The notes under the pieces were generated by a model. It did no database searches. It was not told where the DNA came from and saw only the letters and a program-made list of their open reading frames with translations. DNA of 64,000 nt. Source: Bradyrhizobium guangdongense. GTDB taxonomy: Bacteria > Pseudomonadota > Alphaproteobacteria > Rhizobiales > Xanthobacteraceae. The stretch spans positions 2,604,001 to 2,668,000 of the forward strand of contig NZ_CP030051.1 in assembly GCF_004114975.1 (NCBI RefSeq), given 5' to 3'. Positions 62,461 to 64,000 of the stretch are shown piece after piece. Position numbers and translations under genes: made by a program. Position 1 is the stretch's first letter. Every line of letters starts with the position of its first letter.

Positions 62461-62894
62461 GGCGGGTGGCTTCAACCTCCGGGGGCTTCTCGCTGATCGA
62501 AACGCTCGTCGTTCTTTCGATCATGGCGCTGGTCTCTGCCGCCGTCCTGGCCGCCAAGCCAAGAACGGCGGCCGCCCGGATCAATGCCGAAGCTCGCTCG
62601 ATAGCAGCGAGCCTTCAACTCGCCCGCAGCCAGGCCCGCGCCCGCAATGCTGAAATTGTCGTCGGCCTTGACACCCAGAACAGGCGTTTTGGAATCACTG
62701 ACGCCATGCGTCCGTTGCCTGCGGGCATGGAAGTGTCCTTAACTGTCGCAACAACTGAGCAGCATGGCGCCGTAGGCGGCGTGCGGTTTTATCCCGATGG
62801 TGGTTCGAGCGGCGGGGAGATCCTGCTCACCTATCGAGGACGCAGGGAGCGTGTTGTCGTTAACTGGTTTACCGGCGAGGCGAGGATCGAATGA
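62457..62894 (+). CDS. gspH: Minor pseudopilin GspH
   Basis: 145 residues. The prepilin peptidase site is GG/FSLIETLVVLSIMALVSA, with Glu at +5 after the cleavage point. The globular part has IAASLQLARSQARARNAEIV, VRFYPDGGSSGGEILLTYRG and the end VVNWFTGEARIE, a GspH pattern. GspG would show a conserved YPG-type C-terminus, which is missing. Translationally coupled to gspF upstream and gspI downstream. Confidence 0.88.
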   Translation: MRRVASTSGGFSLIETLVVLSIMALVSAAVLAAKPRTAAARINAEARSIAASLQLARSQARARNAEIVVGLDTQNRRFGITDAMRPLPAGMEVSLTVATTEQHGAVGGVRFYPDGGSSGGEILLTYRGRRERVVVNWFTGEARIE

Positions 62895-63340
62895 TGCCCG
62901 CTCCTGCTTCGACATGCGGATCATCGGCTCATTGCAGTCGTCGTACACTTGAGCGCGGCTTCACCTTGATTGAAGTGCTGATCGCCTTCATCGTGCTTGC
63001 CGTCGGTCTCGGCACCTTGATGGTCGGAATTACGACCGCTTTGCGAACCGATGCCAGGGTGCATAATAAGCATATTCTCAACCAGATTGCCCAATCCAGG
63101 CTGGAGGCGGCTGGCCGGAGCGCTCCGCTGAAGAGCGGTCGCCGCGAGGGACGCATCGGGCGATATCGCTGGCGGGAAGTCGTGACCGCTGTCCAGCTCG
63201 GAAAGAGCACGACGCAGGATGGAGCCGCTACTCCCGCCAACATGGTCGTGCCGTCCTGGGTCGAGGTCGTCGTGCAGGACGAAGCCGGCTTGGAAACGAA
63301 GCTGGCCGCCCTCAAGCTTGCCTCGGGAGCTGCACCATGA
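62891..63340 (+). CDS. gspI: Minor pseudopilin GspI
   Basis: 149 residues; ATGATG overlaps the gspH stop. The prepilin site is ERG/FTLIEVLIAFIVLAVGLG, followed by HILNQIAQSRLEAAGRSAPL and the wing SWVEVVVQDEAG, typical of the GspI fold. It forms the tip complex with GspJ and GspK. The leader before the cleavage site (22 residues) is long and contains Cys and Pro, so a later start cannot be excluded. Confidence 0.88.
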   Translation: MMPAPASTCGSSAHCSRRTLERGFTLIEVLIAFIVLAVGLGTLMVGITTALRTDARVHNKHILNQIAQSRLEAAGRSAPLKSGRREGRIGRYRWREVVTAVQLGKSTTQDGAATPANMVVPSWVEVVVQDEAGLETKLAALKLASGAAP

Positions 63341-63984
63341 GCGGATATCGAGAGCCGCGGAGGTTTCGCTGCATCCATCGTCGCCATTCCGAGTGCGGGC
63401 TCACCTTGATCGAGCTTCTGGTGTCTCTCGCAATCCTGACCATTCTGACGAGCTTCATCGTTGGCGGATTGTCCACCGCTATCCGCGCATTTAGCGCAGA
63501 TCGCCGCAACAGTGTCGAAGCGGCGACCAACGCGGCCGGGGAGAGCCTCCGTAGCTTGATCGCCTCGGCCATGCCTGTGGCCAATGCGCTGCAGCCTGGC
63601 AGCTTACTGTTTGATGGGCAACGTGAAGAACTACGCTTCGTGACTCTGAGCGAAGGGCGAGCACTGCGTGGGGGGCCACAGGATGTCCGTATTCGTCGGC
63701 GCAACGACGAGTTGGTGATCGAGGTCTTCGGAGCGCTGAGAGAAGGGGGGTCTCGCAAACCGCCCGTTTCCTCGACCACCATTGTGGCGGGTCTGCGCGA
63801 CATACGCTTCCGCTACTTTGGAGTGGCGGGCTCGAATGGCGAAGCGATCTGGCGCGATGACTGGATTAAAGCGCGGCGATTGCCTGCGCTGATTGAGATT
63901 GGCTTCAATTTCAAAGAGGCGGAGCGCAATGGTCCCGCGGTCGTCGTGGCGTTGCGCAACGAAGGGGCGCCTGGCGGCTCTTAA
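63337..63984 (+). CDS. gspJ: Minor pseudopilin GspJ
   Basis: 215 residues; ATG overlaps the gspI stop (ATGA). The prepilin site is ECG/LTLIELLVSLAILTILTS with Glu at +5. Then follow SLRSLIASAMPVANALQPGS, LRFVTLSEGRALRGGPQDVR, LRDIRFRYFGVAGSNGEA and LPALIEIGFNFKEAE, the GspJ pattern. It is the last complete gene in the window. No stem-loop follows within the 16 remaining bases, so the operon probably continues. Confidence 0.9.
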   Translation: MSGYREPRRFRCIHRRHSECGLTLIELLVSLAILTILTSFIVGGLSTAIRAFSADRRNSVEAATNAAGESLRSLIASAMPVANALQPGSLLFDGQREELRFVTLSEGRALRGGPQDVRIRRRNDELVIEVFGALREGGSRKPPVSSTTIVAGLRDIRFRYFGVAGSNGEAIWRDDWIKARRLPALIEIGFNFKEAERNGPAVVVALRNEGAPGGS

Positions 63985-64000
63985 AGCCACGGCTGGGGTT

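Noticed and set aside
1..64000. CRISPR arrays, rRNA and tRNA genes
   Set aside because: No regularly spaced repeats and no recognisable rRNA or tRNA were found on reading the sequence.

Overview
The window looks like a chromosomal segment of a Bradyrhizobium-type alphaproteobacterium (Nitrobacteraceae). It has high GC, many GTG and TTG starts behind good Shine-Dalgarno sites, several extracytoplasmic solute receptors of the Bug/TctC type, a TRAP transporter, multi-GAF two-component signalling, an alphaproteobacterial H-NS-like protein and a type II secretion cluster. The species call is inference; no rRNA or tRNA gene was found to anchor it.

Layout. 0-7.7 kb: a SAM methyltransferase, a decayed LysR regulator end, a five-GAF histidine kinase with its receiver protein, the dead remnant of a second receiver, an HD-GYP protein and a fragment of a tyrosine recombinase. 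7.8-25.3 kb: a catabolic and transport region. It holds an MBL-fold hydrolase with a Bug receptor under a divergent IclR regulator (perfect palindromic operator between them), an ABC-type receptor, a Crp/Fnr regulator, a GntR-DctPQM TRAP operon, an SDR dehydrogenase, an operon of Bug receptor, [2Fe-2S] subunit, molybdenum hydroxylase subunit and a signal-less ModA-like protein, then a second molybdenum enzyme (DMSO-reductase family) and an enoyl-CoA hydratase.

25.4-43.4 kb: an integrative and conjugative element (ICE) relic. It carries a tyrosine integrase overlapping an AlpA-like gene, ArdC, a Toprim protein, DUF2493, DUF736, and a regulatory module that matches QseC-QseM-FseA of ICEMlSymR7A. 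The FseA-like gene is split at a CCA-TGA site where a +1 shift restores one DUF6499-DUF2285 protein. Then follow an RdfS/AlpA-like HTH gene, DUF2840, TraF peptidase, lytic transglycosylase, an IS110 insertion, a DUF3363-type relaxase, a TraG/VirD4 coupling protein and a ribbon-helix-helix protein. RepA/ParA is reduced to a short stub at most, a membrane-protein gene is riddled with indels, and no trb mating-pair genes follow, so the element is probably defective or relies on a helper.

43.4-48.7 kb is gene-poor, with a NYN nuclease-like gene (one expected acidic residue replaced by Asn) and several small proteins. 48.7-55.4 kb is a surface-polysaccharide and regulation region: an NfrB-like glycosyltransferase next to UDP-GlcNAc 2-epimerase, a membrane adenylate cyclase, a WcaJ-type sugar transferase, an H-NS-like protein and a small secreted protein with two tandem CX3C-X6-CX3C units. 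55.7-64 kb is a type II secretion locus (gspD, lipoprotein, inverted gspK, gspE-F-H-I-J). gspC, G, L and M are not in the window.
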